From Arthrobacter endolithicus (GTDB lineage Bacteria; Actinomycetota; Actinomycetes; Actinomycetales; Micrococcaceae): a DNA stretch of 64,000 nucleotides. Below, piece by piece: positions 18,067-26,347 of the stretch. A program made the translations under genes and the position numbers. The notes beneath the pieces are model-generated. The model was not told the origin of the DNA and did no database searches. It saw only the letters and a list, made by a program, of their open reading frames with translations. How positions within the stretch are numbered: position 1 is the stretch's first letter; each line of letters starts with the position of its first letter. The stretch lies in contig NZ_JAPNLH010000003.1 of NCBI RefSeq assembly GCF_026627425.1, positions 124,001 to 188,000 on the forward strand. The letters run 5' to 3'.

Positions 18067-19241
18067 GAATCCCCCAGTCTGTTCCGCCGGCGGACGGTAC
18101 GCTCGGATCAGGCCGTCCGCTGGGCGTGGCAGTGATCGGTTATGCCTTCATGGGTAAGGCGCATTCGAACGCCTGGCGCAACGTGGGCGCTTTCTTCGAC
18201 GTGCCCGCTTTTACGCAAAAGGTGCTGGTCGGCCGGGATGCTGATGCCGTTGCGGCCGCAGCAGCACGTTACGGCTGGGCCGAATCGGCCACCGACTGGC
18301 GGGAAGTGATCTCCCGCGAGGATATTGACATCGTGGACATCTGTGCGCCGGGGGTCCTGCATGCCGAGATTGCCGTTGCAGCGCTGGCGGCTGGAAAGCA
18401 CGTACTGGTGGAGAAGCCGCTGGCCAATTCGCTTAGTGAGGCCGAGTCCATGGTTACCGCGGCGCAGCATGCCCGTGACCGCGGGGTCCGGTCCATGGTC
18501 GGGTTTACCTACCGCCGCGTTCCCGCGCTGGCACTGGCCCGCAGTCTGATTACCGGCAGAAAACTGGGCGTGGTCCGCCAGGTCCGCGCGGCCTATCTGC
18601 AGGATTGGCTGGCCGATGACGAATCCCCCATGACCTGGCGGCTGCGCAGGGAATCGGCCGGTTCCGGGGCGCTCGGTGACATCGCCAGCCATGCAATCGA
18701 TCAGGTGCAGTTCCTGCTCGACGATACCGTCACCGAAGTCTCCGGCCGGCTGCACACCTTTGTCAGCGAAAGGCCCGGTCCGCACGGACCGGAACTGGTA
18801 TCGGTCGACGACGCAGCCTGGGCCACGCTGTCCCTCGCCGGCGGCGCGGTGGCCAGCGTCGAGGTCTCCCGAGTGGCCCTGGGCCGCAAAAATGCCCTGC
18901 AGATCGAGGTCTTCGGCAGCAAGGGCAGCCTCCGGTTCGATCTGGAGAACCCCAACGAACTGTCCTTCTTCGACGGTACGGATCCCATCCGGGAACAGGG
19001 GTTCCGCCGTATCCTCGTCACGGAACCCGAGCACCCTTACCTCGATGCCTGGTGGCCGCCCGGACATGTGCTTGGCTGGGAGAACAGCTTCACACACGAG
19101 ATCAGGGACTTCCTGCTGGCCGTCGGCGCCGGCACGGACCCATCACCGTCGTTCGAAGACGGACTGGCCGTCCAACGCGTGCTGGCTGCCATCGAGGAAT
19201 CGGCAGCAGCCAACTCCCTCATCCAACTGGCCCACCGCTGA
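18063..19241 (+). CDS. Gfo/Idh/MocA-family NAD(P)-dependent oxidoreductase (2)
   Basis: The 392-residue paralogue has VAVIGYAFMGKAHSNAW as dinucleotide-binding loop, VDICAPGVLHAE, and the catalytic-lysine motif VEKPLANS near residue 117. The GTG start overlaps the preceding stop (GTGA), showing translational coupling. The pairing of two different dehydrogenases with two epimerases suggests sequential oxidation and re-reduction or epimerisation of one substrate family. Confidence 0.85.
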   Translation: MRIPQSVPPADGTLGSGRPLGVAVIGYAFMGKAHSNAWRNVGAFFDVPAFTQKVLVGRDADAVAAAAARYGWAESATDWREVISREDIDIVDICAPGVLHAEIAVAALAAGKHVLVEKPLANSLSEAESMVTAAQHARDRGVRSMVGFTYRRVPALALARSLITGRKLGVVRQVRAAYLQDWLADDESPMTWRLRRESAGSGALGDIASHAIDQVQFLLDDTVTEVSGRLHTFVSERPGPHGPELVSVDDAAWATLSLAGGAVASVEVSRVALGRKNALQIEVFGSKGSLRFDLENPNELSFFDGTDPIREQGFRRILVTEPEHPYLDAWWPPGHVLGWENSFTHEIRDFLLAVGAGTDPSPSFEDGLAVQRVLAAIEESAAANSLIQLAHR

Positions 19242-19268
19242 CCAGCAGCCAATTCCAAGGAGCCAGCT

Positions 19269-20270
19269 ATGACCCGCCCGTATACCCTTTTCACCGGTCA
19301 ATGGGTCGATCTGCCCTTCGACGAGGTTGCCGGACTCGCCGCTGGCTGGGGCTATGACGGTCTGGAAATCGCCGTATCCGGGGACCATCTGGATGCCTCC
19401 CGATGGGACGACGACGACTACATTGCCGGCAAACTGGCCGTGCTGGAAAAGTTCAACCTTAAGGTCTGGGCCATCTCCAACCACCTCAGGGGCCAGGCGG
19501 TCTGTGACAACCCGATCGACTTCCGGCATCAGGCAATTGTAGGCACCAGGGTGTGGGGCGACGGCGACCCCGAGGGAGTGCGGCAGCGTGCCGCCGAGGA
19601 CATGAAGGACACCGCACGGCTGGCCAGGAAGCTCGGTGTGAAGACCGTCGTCGGCTTCACCGGCTCTTCCATCTGGCAGTACGTGGCCATGTTCCCGCCG
19701 GTTCCCGAATCCGTGATCGACGCCGGCTACCGGGACTTTGCCGACCGCTGGAACCCGATCCTGGACGTCTTTGATGAATGCGGCGTCCGCTTCGCCCACG
19801 AGGTCCACCCCGCCGAAATCGCCTATGACTACTGGACCACGGTCCGAACGTTAGAGGCCATCGGCCACCGGGAAGCCTTTGGCATCAACTGGGACCCCAG
19901 CCATTTTATCTGGCAGGGCACCGATCCGGTCTCCTTCATCTGGGACTTCAAGGACCGGATTTACCACGTCGACTGCAAGGACACTAAGCTGCGCCTGACC
20001 GGTCGAAACACCGTTCTGGGTTCACACTTGCCCTGGGGAGATCCGCGCCGGGGCTGGGACTTCGTCTCCGCCGGACGAGGGGACGTGCCGTGGGAATCGA
20101 GCTTCCGGGCGCTGACCGCCATCGGCTACGACGGACCCATCTCCATTGAATGGGAAGACGCGGCGATGGACCGGCTCGAGGGCGCCCCCGAGGCCCTGGC
20201 TGCCCTGAAAAAGTTCAACTTCTCCCCCTCCGGCCAGTCTTTCGACTCCGCCTTCAGCAATCAGGACTAG
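19269..20270 (+). CDS. Sugar phosphate isomerase/epimerase, long form
   Basis: This 333-residue TIM-barrel enzyme belongs to the larger sugar isomerase/epimerase branch. Candidate metal ligands are Glu and His in the AHEVHPAEI strand, the GINWDPSHF and HVDCKDT segments, and Glu in SIEWEDAAMD. AAGGAGCC precedes the ATG. It is the last enzyme gene of the operon. Similar long forms include actinobacterial C-deglycosylation enzymes, but the small partner subunit those need is not nearby, so I leave the substrate open. Confidence 0.8.
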   Translation: MTRPYTLFTGQWVDLPFDEVAGLAAGWGYDGLEIAVSGDHLDASRWDDDDYIAGKLAVLEKFNLKVWAISNHLRGQAVCDNPIDFRHQAIVGTRVWGDGDPEGVRQRAAEDMKDTARLARKLGVKTVVGFTGSSIWQYVAMFPPVPESVIDAGYRDFADRWNPILDVFDECGVRFAHEVHPAEIAYDYWTTVRTLEAIGHREAFGINWDPSHFIWQGTDPVSFIWDFKDRIYHVDCKDTKLRLTGRNTVLGSHLPWGDPRRGWDFVSAGRGDVPWESSFRALTAIGYDGPISIEWEDAAMDRLEGAPEALAALKKFNFSPSGQSFDSAFSNQD

Positions 20271-20381
20271 GCACGCACGGACTATGGACGCCCGGACTAG
20301 GTATGCGTGGCCTAGGTAGGCCCGGCTAAACACACACGTACCAGACACACCGGGACCGGAGTCGGACAGGCCTCCGTCGTG

Positions 20382-20410
20382 CACTTTTACTGACAGTTCG
20401 CGGTAAAGTG
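20382..20410 (+). promoter_or_regulatory. Candidate autoregulatory operator and leaderless promoter of the TetR gene
   Basis: CACTTTTAC and GTAAAGTG form an imperfect inverted repeat just before the TetR start. Within it TAAAGT (20404-20409) lies six bases from the ATG, which is where a TAnnnT -10 box sits for a leaderless actinobacterial transcript. No convincing -35 is seen. Confidence 0.45.
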
Positions 20411-20415
20411 TCTAC

Positions 20416-21060
20416 ATGCCTCGGATAGCCGCCCCGACGAACGTGGAACAGCGCGAGCAGACCCAACGCAAAATTTTGGCCGCCTTCGGTACGCTCCTGT
20501 TTACCCACGGCCTGCCCGGTCTGACCATGACCGACGTCGCCCGGCAGGCAGGCGTGGGGCGAACCGCCGTCTATAACTACTTTGCGGATCTGGAGCAACT
20601 CCTGGTTGCCTATGCTCTGGACGAAACCGGGCGGTTTGTCAGTGACCTGAAGTCCGAGCTGGCCCTACTTGACAGTCCCGTGGACCGCCTGGCACTGTAC
20701 ATCCGCGTCCAGATGGAGGACCTGGCCCGCCGGCATCTCCCGCCCGGGCCGGCCATGCGGTCCGTTCTTTCACCCGGATCCTTCGCTAAGCTCGGTGTCC
20801 ACGTCGGCGAACTCAACGCCGTGCTGCAGGACATTCTGCGCGATGGCATGGAGCAGGGATACATTCCAACCAATGATGTAACAGCCCTCTCACCCCTCAT
20901 CCACGGCTCCCTTGCCGCCAGCGCCTCCCGGGGGAACGAGCAGCACGCAGGGGAACACGCGGCCCATATCGACGGCGCCGTCCGCTTTATCCAGGCAGGC
21001 GTCGGCGTTGTCTTTAACGCCGACGGACACCCTGTCAGAGGCTTCCCGGCTGCCGGCTAG
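20416..21060 (+). CDS. TetR/AcrR-family transcription regulator
   Basis: The 214-residue regulator has an N-terminal helix-turn-helix at about residues 18-62 (ILAAFGTLLFTHG, then LTMTDVARQAGVGRTAVYNYF), which is diagnostic of TetR. The ligand-binding C-terminal half is variable and gives no hint of effector. It follows the sugar-derivative operon in the same direction after a 145-bp gap that contains its own operator-like repeat, so it probably represses itself and perhaps that operon. Confidence 0.87.
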   Translation: MPRIAAPTNVEQREQTQRKILAAFGTLLFTHGLPGLTMTDVARQAGVGRTAVYNYFADLEQLLVAYALDETGRFVSDLKSELALLDSPVDRLALYIRVQMEDLARRHLPPGPAMRSVLSPGSFAKLGVHVGELNAVLQDILRDGMEQGYIPTNDVTALSPLIHGSLAASASRGNEQHAGEHAAHIDGAVRFIQAGVGVVFNADGHPVRGFPAAG

Positions 21061-21061
21061 C

Positions 21062-21910
21062 CTACCGCTGGCTGGTCGCGCTCGGAGTCGCGCTCGGACT
21101 CATTTGCGGGCAGGACAGTAGGCCAGGCGTCTGATCAACCTTCGAGGCGGCCACCAGCTCGCTGAACCCGCTGGCCAGGTAAACATCCACGCTGGCATCG
21201 CTGCGGTCGTCCTGGACGTAGTCCGTCCCGGCGAGATTCCGCTGCAGATTGAACGCAGCAGATTGGCCCGCCGCACCGGAAACTATCGCCGCCGGACCCG
21301 TATAGTTCGTGGTTTTGTTTGCAACCGTTCCCACCTGGAAGCCGCGATTCTTTAGCTCCGCTGCCACCGCTGAGGCGAGCCCTTCCCGCAGCGTGCTGTT
21401 GTACACATTCACCCGGACGTCCTTATTGGCAGGATAGTCGAACGTCGCCGCCGGACAGGCGAGCGCCGCCGTCGTCCGGCTCTGCCCGAACGGTAGGACA
21501 AGGTCTCCGCGGGACAGCAGCATGGCGAAAACCACCCCAGCGATGACAAGCGCCGCGAGCGCCGTCAAAATCACGCCGTGCACCAGACGATGCCGGAATT
21601 GTATCGGGTTCTCCAGCTCCTGCGTCGGAGCAAAAACCTGCTGCAGGTCCGGACCACTGACCACGTGGTGACCGTGGAAGACCGCGACATCCTTCGAACG
21701 CCGCAGCGCGCGCCGCTGTGCCCGCAGTGCACGCTTTTCCGCCTGACGCTGCGCACCCCGCATCTTTCGGGCACCCTTGGCGCCAACGGCCGGCGCCGTC
21801 GAACCCGGCTCCGTCGGACCCGGCTCCGCCGAACCAGACGGCGTCGAACGTCCCGCTGGAGGCAGCTGCGGCTTGGGCGGCAGTCCTAGCGCAGTCGGAT
21901 CTTTAGTCAT
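21062..21910 (-). CDS. LytR C-terminal-domain membrane protein
   Basis: The 282-residue protein has a low-complexity Pro/Gly/Ser tail (residues 1-45), a basic Arg/Ala segment (46-73), one transmembrane helix at about 109-130 (GVILTALAALVIAGVVFAML), and an extracellular LytR_C domain (VRVNVYNSTLREGLASAVA to the Cys near the end). Related M. tuberculosis VirR is an envelope protein affecting vesicle release and wall integrity. The start overlaps the end of the 99-residue gene upstream by eight bases, so the two are co-translated. Confidence 0.82.
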   Translation of the reverse strand: MTKDPTALGLPPKPQLPPAGRSTPSGSAEPGPTEPGSTAPAVGAKGARKMRGAQRQAEKRALRAQRRALRRSKDVAVFHGHHVVSGPDLQQVFAPTQELENPIQFRHRLVHGVILTALAALVIAGVVFAMLLSRGDLVLPFGQSRTTAALACPAATFDYPANKDVRVNVYNSTLREGLASAVAAELKNRGFQVGTVANKTTNYTGPAAIVSGAAGQSAAFNLQRNLAGTDYVQDDRSDASVDVYLASGFSELVAASKVDQTPGLLSCPQMSPSATPSATSQR

Positions 21911-22202
21911 CGACGACCAGAACGCGCGCGTGCAGAATTGTCCGCTGATGCAGCGCCGTCCGCACGGCCCGGTGTAGGCCATCTTCGAGGTACAACGTGT
22001 TCCGCCACTGCACCACATGCGGAAAAAGATCGCCGAAGAACGTTGAGTCCTCCGCCAGCAGCGCTTCCAGATCCAGCGTGGTTTTCGTGGTGACCAGCTC
22101 ATCCAGCCGGACCTGCCGCGGGGCTACCGCGGCCCAGTCCTTGGGCGAGACATAGCCATGTTCCGGGTAAGGGCGCCCGTCGCCAACCGCTTTAAAGATC
22201 AC
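21903..22202 (-). CDS. Conserved actinobacterial 99-aa protein (often labelled VapB-like antitoxin)
   Basis: The small soluble protein opens with MIFKAVGDGRPYPEHG and contains VRLDELVTTK, LLAEDSTFFGDLF and LYLEDGLHRAVRTALHQR. This pattern is strongly conserved in actinobacteria and databases often call it a VapB-family antitoxin, but no VapC/PIN toxin is nearby. Its constant partner appears to be the LytR_C gene it overlaps here. A GTG start is used with a weak GGACGA. True function unknown. Confidence 0.75.
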   Translation of the reverse strand: MIFKAVGDGRPYPEHGYVSPKDWAAVAPRQVRLDELVTTKTTLDLEALLAEDSTFFGDLFPHVVQWRNTLYLEDGLHRAVRTALHQRTILHARVLVVDD

Positions 22203-22356
22203 TCGTCCAGACTAGAGAAAAGCGCCGACCGTGGGAACTTGCCGTGCCCATGTGTCGCGGGCCGTTGCCAAAAGGTTACGGCCCATAGCGCCATGCGAGG
22301 ACCCGCTGGAACGCGCCCGGTGGGCAATTTGGGTCCGGTCCTGCGACGATGGAGCC

Positions 22357-23199
22357 ATGGTTTCACTTCCCGTTCCACTGGCCCTCCTGCTCGACGTTGA
22401 CGGGCCCATCGCCAGTCCTGTAACCAGGGACGTCCAGCCCCGCATCATCACGGACCTGCTGCGGCTCGCAACCGCCGGCATCCCCGTCATCTTCAATACA
22501 GGACGCTCCGATACGTTCATCAAGGAGCAGGTGATGGACCCGATGATCGCCGCCGGAATGTCGCCGGAGACCAAGATCCACGCCATCTGCGAAAAGGGTG
22601 CCGTCTGGTTCAGCTACACGTCCGACGGCGCCACACCCCTGCACGTGGACAGCTCGCTGGCAGTGCCGAAGGCCTTTGCGGATGACATCCGCACTTTAGT
22701 TACGCAGGATTACGCCAGTCACATGTTTTTCGACGAGACTAAACACGCCATGGTCTCCGTGGAGCAGCGCCTGGACGTCTCCACCGCGGATTACACGGCC
22801 GAGCAGAAACGCTTTGACGCTCAGGCCCTGGAGCTGATGACCCGGCACGGCCTTAGCGCTCTCCGCGTGGATCCGACCATCATTTCCACGGACATTGAAT
22901 CCGTCCGGCTCGGCAAGGATCTGGGAGCCAGCCGCGCAGTCGAGCTCCTGGCCGCTGCGCACATCGTGCCGCAGGGGTGGCGGACGGTCGGTGATTCCCG
23001 CACCGACTATGCCATGGCCGACTGGCTGCACCACCACGACCACGAGGTCAAGCACGTCGACGTTCGCCCCGCAGACGGCGTCCCGGACAAGCCGTACCAA
23101 ATCCTCACCGCCGCGGACCTGGGACTGGATCCGGACGTGATTCACGACGAGGCGGGGGCGGCTTTCCTGGCCAAATGGCTTGACATGATGGTCGGCTAA
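22357..23199 (+). CDS. HAD-superfamily hydrolase, sucrose-phosphatase/Cof-like
   Basis: The 280-residue protein has HAD motif I at the very N-terminus (LLLDVDGPIASP, residues 7-18: two Asp plus Ser), motif II in FNTGRSDT, and motif III/IV in TVGDSRTDYAMADWL near 212-226. The arrangement with a cap inserted between motifs II and III fits the Cof/SPP-type C2 group that dephosphorylates sugar phosphates. The ATG at 22357 is favoured since motif I begins right after it. It is monocistronic. Confidence 0.78.
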   Translation: MVSLPVPLALLLDVDGPIASPVTRDVQPRIITDLLRLATAGIPVIFNTGRSDTFIKEQVMDPMIAAGMSPETKIHAICEKGAVWFSYTSDGATPLHVDSSLAVPKAFADDIRTLVTQDYASHMFFDETKHAMVSVEQRLDVSTADYTAEQKRFDAQALELMTRHGLSALRVDPTIISTDIESVRLGKDLGASRAVELLAAAHIVPQGWRTVGDSRTDYAMADWLHHHDHEVKHVDVRPADGVPDKPYQILTAADLGLDPDVIHDEAGAAFLAKWLDMMVG

Positions 23200-23206
23200 A
23201 CACAGG

Positions 23207-23215
23207 TTATCCACA
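23207..23215 (+). other. Isolated DnaA-box consensus
   Basis: TTATCCACA, a perfect match to the nine-base DnaA box, lies eight bases after the HAD gene stop. A single box; nothing else around it looks like an origin. Confidence 0.3.
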
Positions 23216-23361
23216 GGCCGAGCCACGGCTCCGCCGGCTTCAAGCCATAGTGGCAGGATTCCCATGCTGCCGCTGCTGGACACGGTAGCGCACGACCGTG
23301 TGCCAGGCCGCACTCGAGGCAACCCTTCGTCCCTGGCGGTCATAGTGCCTGATAATGAGCC

Positions 23362-24273
23362 ATGGCCAACTTCCTGAAAACCTGGCAGTCCGAACTCAAG
23401 AGGACCCTGACCGGATCTGCGGACGCCGTCCCGGAGTGGGTCCCGCAACTCGCTGACGGTCACGACGCGGGCTACTTCCTGCCGGGCTCCGCTACCTGGG
23501 CCGTGCACGGTTCCATGTCCCCCATCGTGGCCGGAATCCGTGCGCTGCTGATGCAGGCCCTTCACCCCGGTGCCCTGGCCGGCGTATATGACCACTCACA
23601 CTTCAGGGAAGACCCGCTGGGCCGCCTCGCGTCGACCATTCGATGGATTTTTACCGTGACATACGGCTCAACGGAGGCGGCTCAGGCCGCCTCTGGATGG
23701 GTACTGCGCATCCACGAACGGGTCAACGGCCGGTACGTTGACGGCCACGGGGTGGAACGTGACTATTCCGCCGCCGACCCCGAACTCCTGCAGTGGGTCC
23801 ACATCGCATTCACCGATGCCTTCCTCAGCACACACAAGATCTGGGGTGCCCGGATTCCCGGCGGCCCCGACGCCTACGTCCGCGAGTGGGTCCAGGCCGG
23901 AACGCTGATGGGCGTCCGGGGCGTGCCGGCCAGCGAGGCGGAGATGCGCAGCATGCTGGACAAATGGTACGACGACGGCGACCTCAAGTTTGACACGCGC
24001 GTGGCCGAGGTAGTGGATTTCCTCCGCCGTCCTCCCCTGCACCCGACTCTGATGGCTGGTTACCGGGTGCTTTTCGCTGCCGCCGTGGCATCCTTGGAAC
24101 CCAAATACCGCGAGTTGCTGGGCCTAAAGAGGGCGCACTTAGGACCGATTCCTCTACCCGTCGTCACCAGCACGCGGATCGTTCTCTGGGTAATTCACCT
24201 GGCCTTGGCCCGGGTAGGACCCAGCGAAATCGCTGCCCGAAGCCGCCTCAAGCGTCTGGCCCTGCTGCCCTAG
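23362..24273 (+). CDS. Oxygenase MpaB-family (DUF2236) protein
   Basis: The 303-residue protein is of the DUF2236 family, which includes the heme b-dependent latex-clearing protein and fungal MpaB. Signature segments are GSATWAVHGSMSP, LLMQALHPGALAGVYDHS (conserved His), and an internal WVHIAFTDAFL with a further conserved His. There is no signal peptide, so it is cytosolic or membrane-associated via the C-terminal hydrophobic stretch (RIVLWVIHLALARV). The substrate is unknown. It lies in a short gap between the HAD gene and tRNA-Ser with no operon partner. Confidence 0.8.
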   Translation: MANFLKTWQSELKRTLTGSADAVPEWVPQLADGHDAGYFLPGSATWAVHGSMSPIVAGIRALLMQALHPGALAGVYDHSHFREDPLGRLASTIRWIFTVTYGSTEAAQAASGWVLRIHERVNGRYVDGHGVERDYSAADPELLQWVHIAFTDAFLSTHKIWGARIPGGPDAYVREWVQAGTLMGVRGVPASEAEMRSMLDKWYDDGDLKFDTRVAEVVDFLRRPPLHPTLMAGYRVLFAAAVASLEPKYRELLGLKRAHLGPIPLPVVTSTRIVLWVIHLALARVGPSEIAARSRLKRLALLP

Positions 24274-24378
24274 ACAACCGGCGATTTCCGCGGCCATGAG
24301 GGCCGGTGGAAAAACTTGGACAAGGCACTTTCGCTTCCACACCACACGTGCTGACGAAGATTACACCGGAGAACAAGA

Positions 24379-24419
24379 AAGCCCCGCTGGTCTGCGCGAA
24401 ATGCAGAACAGCGGGGCTT
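24379..24419 (-). terminator. tRNA-Ser terminator
   Basis: Read on the minus strand, AAGCCCCGCTG pairs with CAGCGGGGCTT and the stem continues after a bulge as TCTGC/GCAGA, followed by a TTTCTTGTT tail. A good Rho-independent terminator a few bases past the tRNA CCA. Confidence 0.88.
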
Positions 24420-24424
24420 CTCCC

Positions 24425-24512
24425 TGGCGGAGGATGGGGGATTTGAACCCCCGAGGGCGTTAACCCAACACGCGTTCCAGGCGTGCGCCATAGGCCGCTA
24501 GGCGAATCCTCC
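24425..24512 (-). tRNA. tRNA-Ser (GGA), CCA encoded
   Basis: The acceptor GGAGGAT pairs with ATCCTCC; the anticodon loop CTGGAAC gives GGA (serine, UCC codons) on the stem CACGC/GCGTG. A long variable arm (class II) and T-loop GGTTCAAAT are visible. The body is 85 bases and the 3' CCA at 24425-24427 is genomically encoded. Confidence 0.95.
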
Positions 24513-24528
24513 AGTGTTTGCTCGCAAT

Positions 24529-24552
24529 GAGCAGGTTCCAGAGTACCTGCTC
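24529..24552. repeat. 8-bp inverted repeat upstream of tRNA-Ser
   Basis: GAGCAGGT and ACCTGCTC flank eight bases, 17 bp before the tRNA 5' end. It may form a leader hairpin in the precursor or be a protein site. Confidence 0.4.
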
Positions 24553-24606
24553 GCTTCACATTGCACCTAATCCTTAAATGTCTGACCCTGCTGGTTGACT
24601 TAGTTC

Positions 24607-26127
24607 ATGGAAGAGCAGCAGATCCGCAGAAGTCTGGAAACCCGCGTGTCAGGTCCTGACGTTGCTTCCGATTCTGCCGCTGTCCCGGCTGCGCTGCCGG
24701 ACGCTGCGGCTGTCCCGGTCAATGCCGTGTCGGATGCTGCGGTGGCGGCGTTGACGGTGGATGCGTTGTTCCCGAGGCTGGTCAACGCCCATCCGATGGC
24801 GTACCTCGCCCGGGAACTGACTGGCACTATTGTGGATGACCTTGATACCCCCGCCGCTGTCGCGGCCCTCGCGGACGCGGCACGGTTAGAGTCCTACGCC
24901 GCGGCTATGAAAGCGAGCCTGTCCGTGCGGATCGGGCAAACCGTACTCGACGAAATGCCGGACCGGGCCCGTAACACCGTCAGCGGGCAGTCCCTGGCCT
25001 ACAACACTGCGGTCAGCGAAATCGGGTGTGCCCTGCACCTGGCCGAACGGACCGCCGGATTCCTCCTCAACGACTCCACCACCTTGATCGAGAACTTCCC
25101 CGCGACGTTCGCGGCCCTGACCTGCGGGGACCTGGACTACCAACGCGTCCGCACCATCCTGGCCCAGGCCGAAGGAATACCTCTCCAGACCCTCCCGCAA
25201 TACGAAACCGCCGTCCTCACCCGCGCGAAGGAACAAAACAACCCCCAAGTAGCGGCCCGCGCCCGGCGGCTGCGGGAAACCCTGCACCCCGAAGCGTTCA
25301 TCACCCGCAAAACCAAAGCCGCCGCCGGCAGGTCCCTGACCTTCCGGCCCGCCCAGGACGGCATGGCTTACCTCGAAGCGTTCCTCCCGGCCGAAACAGC
25401 CCTCGCCGCGTACAACACCATCACCGAAGCCGCCCAAAAAGCCCAAGGACCCGACGAACCCAGAACCCTGAGCCAACTCCGCGCGGACCTCACCGCCGCC
25501 TACCTCCTGGGCCTCACCTGCCCCCACACCACCACGGACAGCGCCAGCAGGGACAGCGCCAGCAGGGACCGGACAGACGGTGATGAGGACCACGGACCGC
25601 GACGGGATACGCACGGCAGCGGCCACGGTAGGGGATCAAGGGCCGGGGTGCCGAAGCCTAAAGCGCAGATCATGATCATGATCCCGCTGTTCTCGCTGCT
25701 GGGTATCAAAGATGAAGCCGCCGAACTCGCCGGGTACGGGCCGATGCCCATCGAAACGGCCCTGGACCTCGCCAAAGATGAACCCGCCTGGTACCGGATG
25801 CTCACCGACCCCGTCACGAACATTCCTGCCAAACAGGACCGGAACCTCTACAAAATCCCGCAGAAAACCCGCACCTGGTTACAGATCCGGGACGGGACCT
25901 GCCGATTCCCCGGCTGCACCCGGCAAGCCCGCTTCACCGACACCGACCACACCATCCCCTGGCCCAATGGACCATCACACATAGAGAATCTCGCCTGTCT
26001 CTGCAAACGCCACCACAAACTTAAACACAAAATGGGCTGGAAAGTCAGCCAAACCGGAAACGGCATCCTGACCTGGACGGCACCCTCCCACCAGACCTAT
26101 ACCACCCACCCCAAAGACACCCGATAA
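24607..26127 (+). CDS. DUF222 / 13E12-family HNH endonuclease protein
   Basis: The 506-residue protein has an N-terminal DUF222 region (about 75-330), typical of the multicopy 13E12 family of mycobacteria and Arthrobacter, and a C-terminal HNH nuclease motif at about 430-478 (CRFPGCTRQA, TDTDHTIPW, NLACLCKRHHKLKH). A duplicated 15-base stretch encodes the DSASRDSASRD linker near residue 318. Natural function is unclear; the family is often associated with mobile or repetitive DNA. It lies directly between tRNA-Ser and the SRP RNA gene. Confidence 0.88.
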   Translation: MEEQQIRRSLETRVSGPDVASDSAAVPAALPDAAAVPVNAVSDAAVAALTVDALFPRLVNAHPMAYLARELTGTIVDDLDTPAAVAALADAARLESYAAAMKASLSVRIGQTVLDEMPDRARNTVSGQSLAYNTAVSEIGCALHLAERTAGFLLNDSTTLIENFPATFAALTCGDLDYQRVRTILAQAEGIPLQTLPQYETAVLTRAKEQNNPQVAARARRLRETLHPEAFITRKTKAAAGRSLTFRPAQDGMAYLEAFLPAETALAAYNTITEAAQKAQGPDEPRTLSQLRADLTAAYLLGLTCPHTTTDSASRDSASRDRTDGDEDHGPRRDTHGSGHGRGSRAGVPKPKAQIMIMIPLFSLLGIKDEAAELAGYGPMPIETALDLAKDEPAWYRMLTDPVTNIPAKQDRNLYKIPQKTRTWLQIRDGTCRFPGCTRQARFTDTDHTIPWPNGPSHIENLACLCKRHHKLKHKMGWKVSQTGNGILTWTAPSHQTYTTHPKDTR

Positions 26128-26186
26128 CCAGCCACGCCCGCACCGAGGTTAAATCCCCGCGCGAAACTTCGGGTAAGCTAATTCCC

Positions 26187-26274
26187 GGCCCCTCATGTGG
26201 CGTCACCCTGTTGAACTCCCCCAGGACCGGAAGGTAGCAAGGGTAAACGGGCTCTGGCGGGTGCATGAGGGGTC
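26187..26274 (+). ncRNA. ffs: Small signal recognition particle RNA (4.5S type)
   Basis: The ends CCCCTCATG and CATGAGGGG pair to close a long hairpin, and the conserved Ffh-binding apex with GGAA tetraloop and symmetric loop is present (CCAGGACCGGAAGGTAGCAA). A TCTTT stretch follows. A TAAGCT about eight bases upstream is a possible -10. The short bacterial form lies just before dnaX, the usual actinobacterial position. Confidence 0.95.
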
Positions 26275-26347
26275 TTTACTTTAAATGGTTCCACAGGTCT
26301 CCACCGTTGCCTGCGGAATGTCAGTTGCACCAGATAGGGTTTCACCT

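Noticed and set aside
20271-20381. Degenerate GGACTA/TAGG repeats after the epimerase gene as a regulatory array
   Set aside because: Units are too irregular in length and sequence to define; probably low-complexity intergenic DNA.
21903-22202. Toxin-antitoxin locus
   Set aside because: Only the VapB-like label suggests it; no toxin gene is adjacent on either side.
23207-23215. DnaA box as sign of a replication origin
   Set aside because: A single nine-base match is expected by chance in 64 kb, and there is no dnaA/dnaN, no AT-rich block and no box cluster.
25540-25570. Duplicated 15-base stretch in the HNH gene as a mobile-element scar
   Set aside because: It is in frame, encodes a short linker and is flanked by normal coding sequence; simple slippage explains it.
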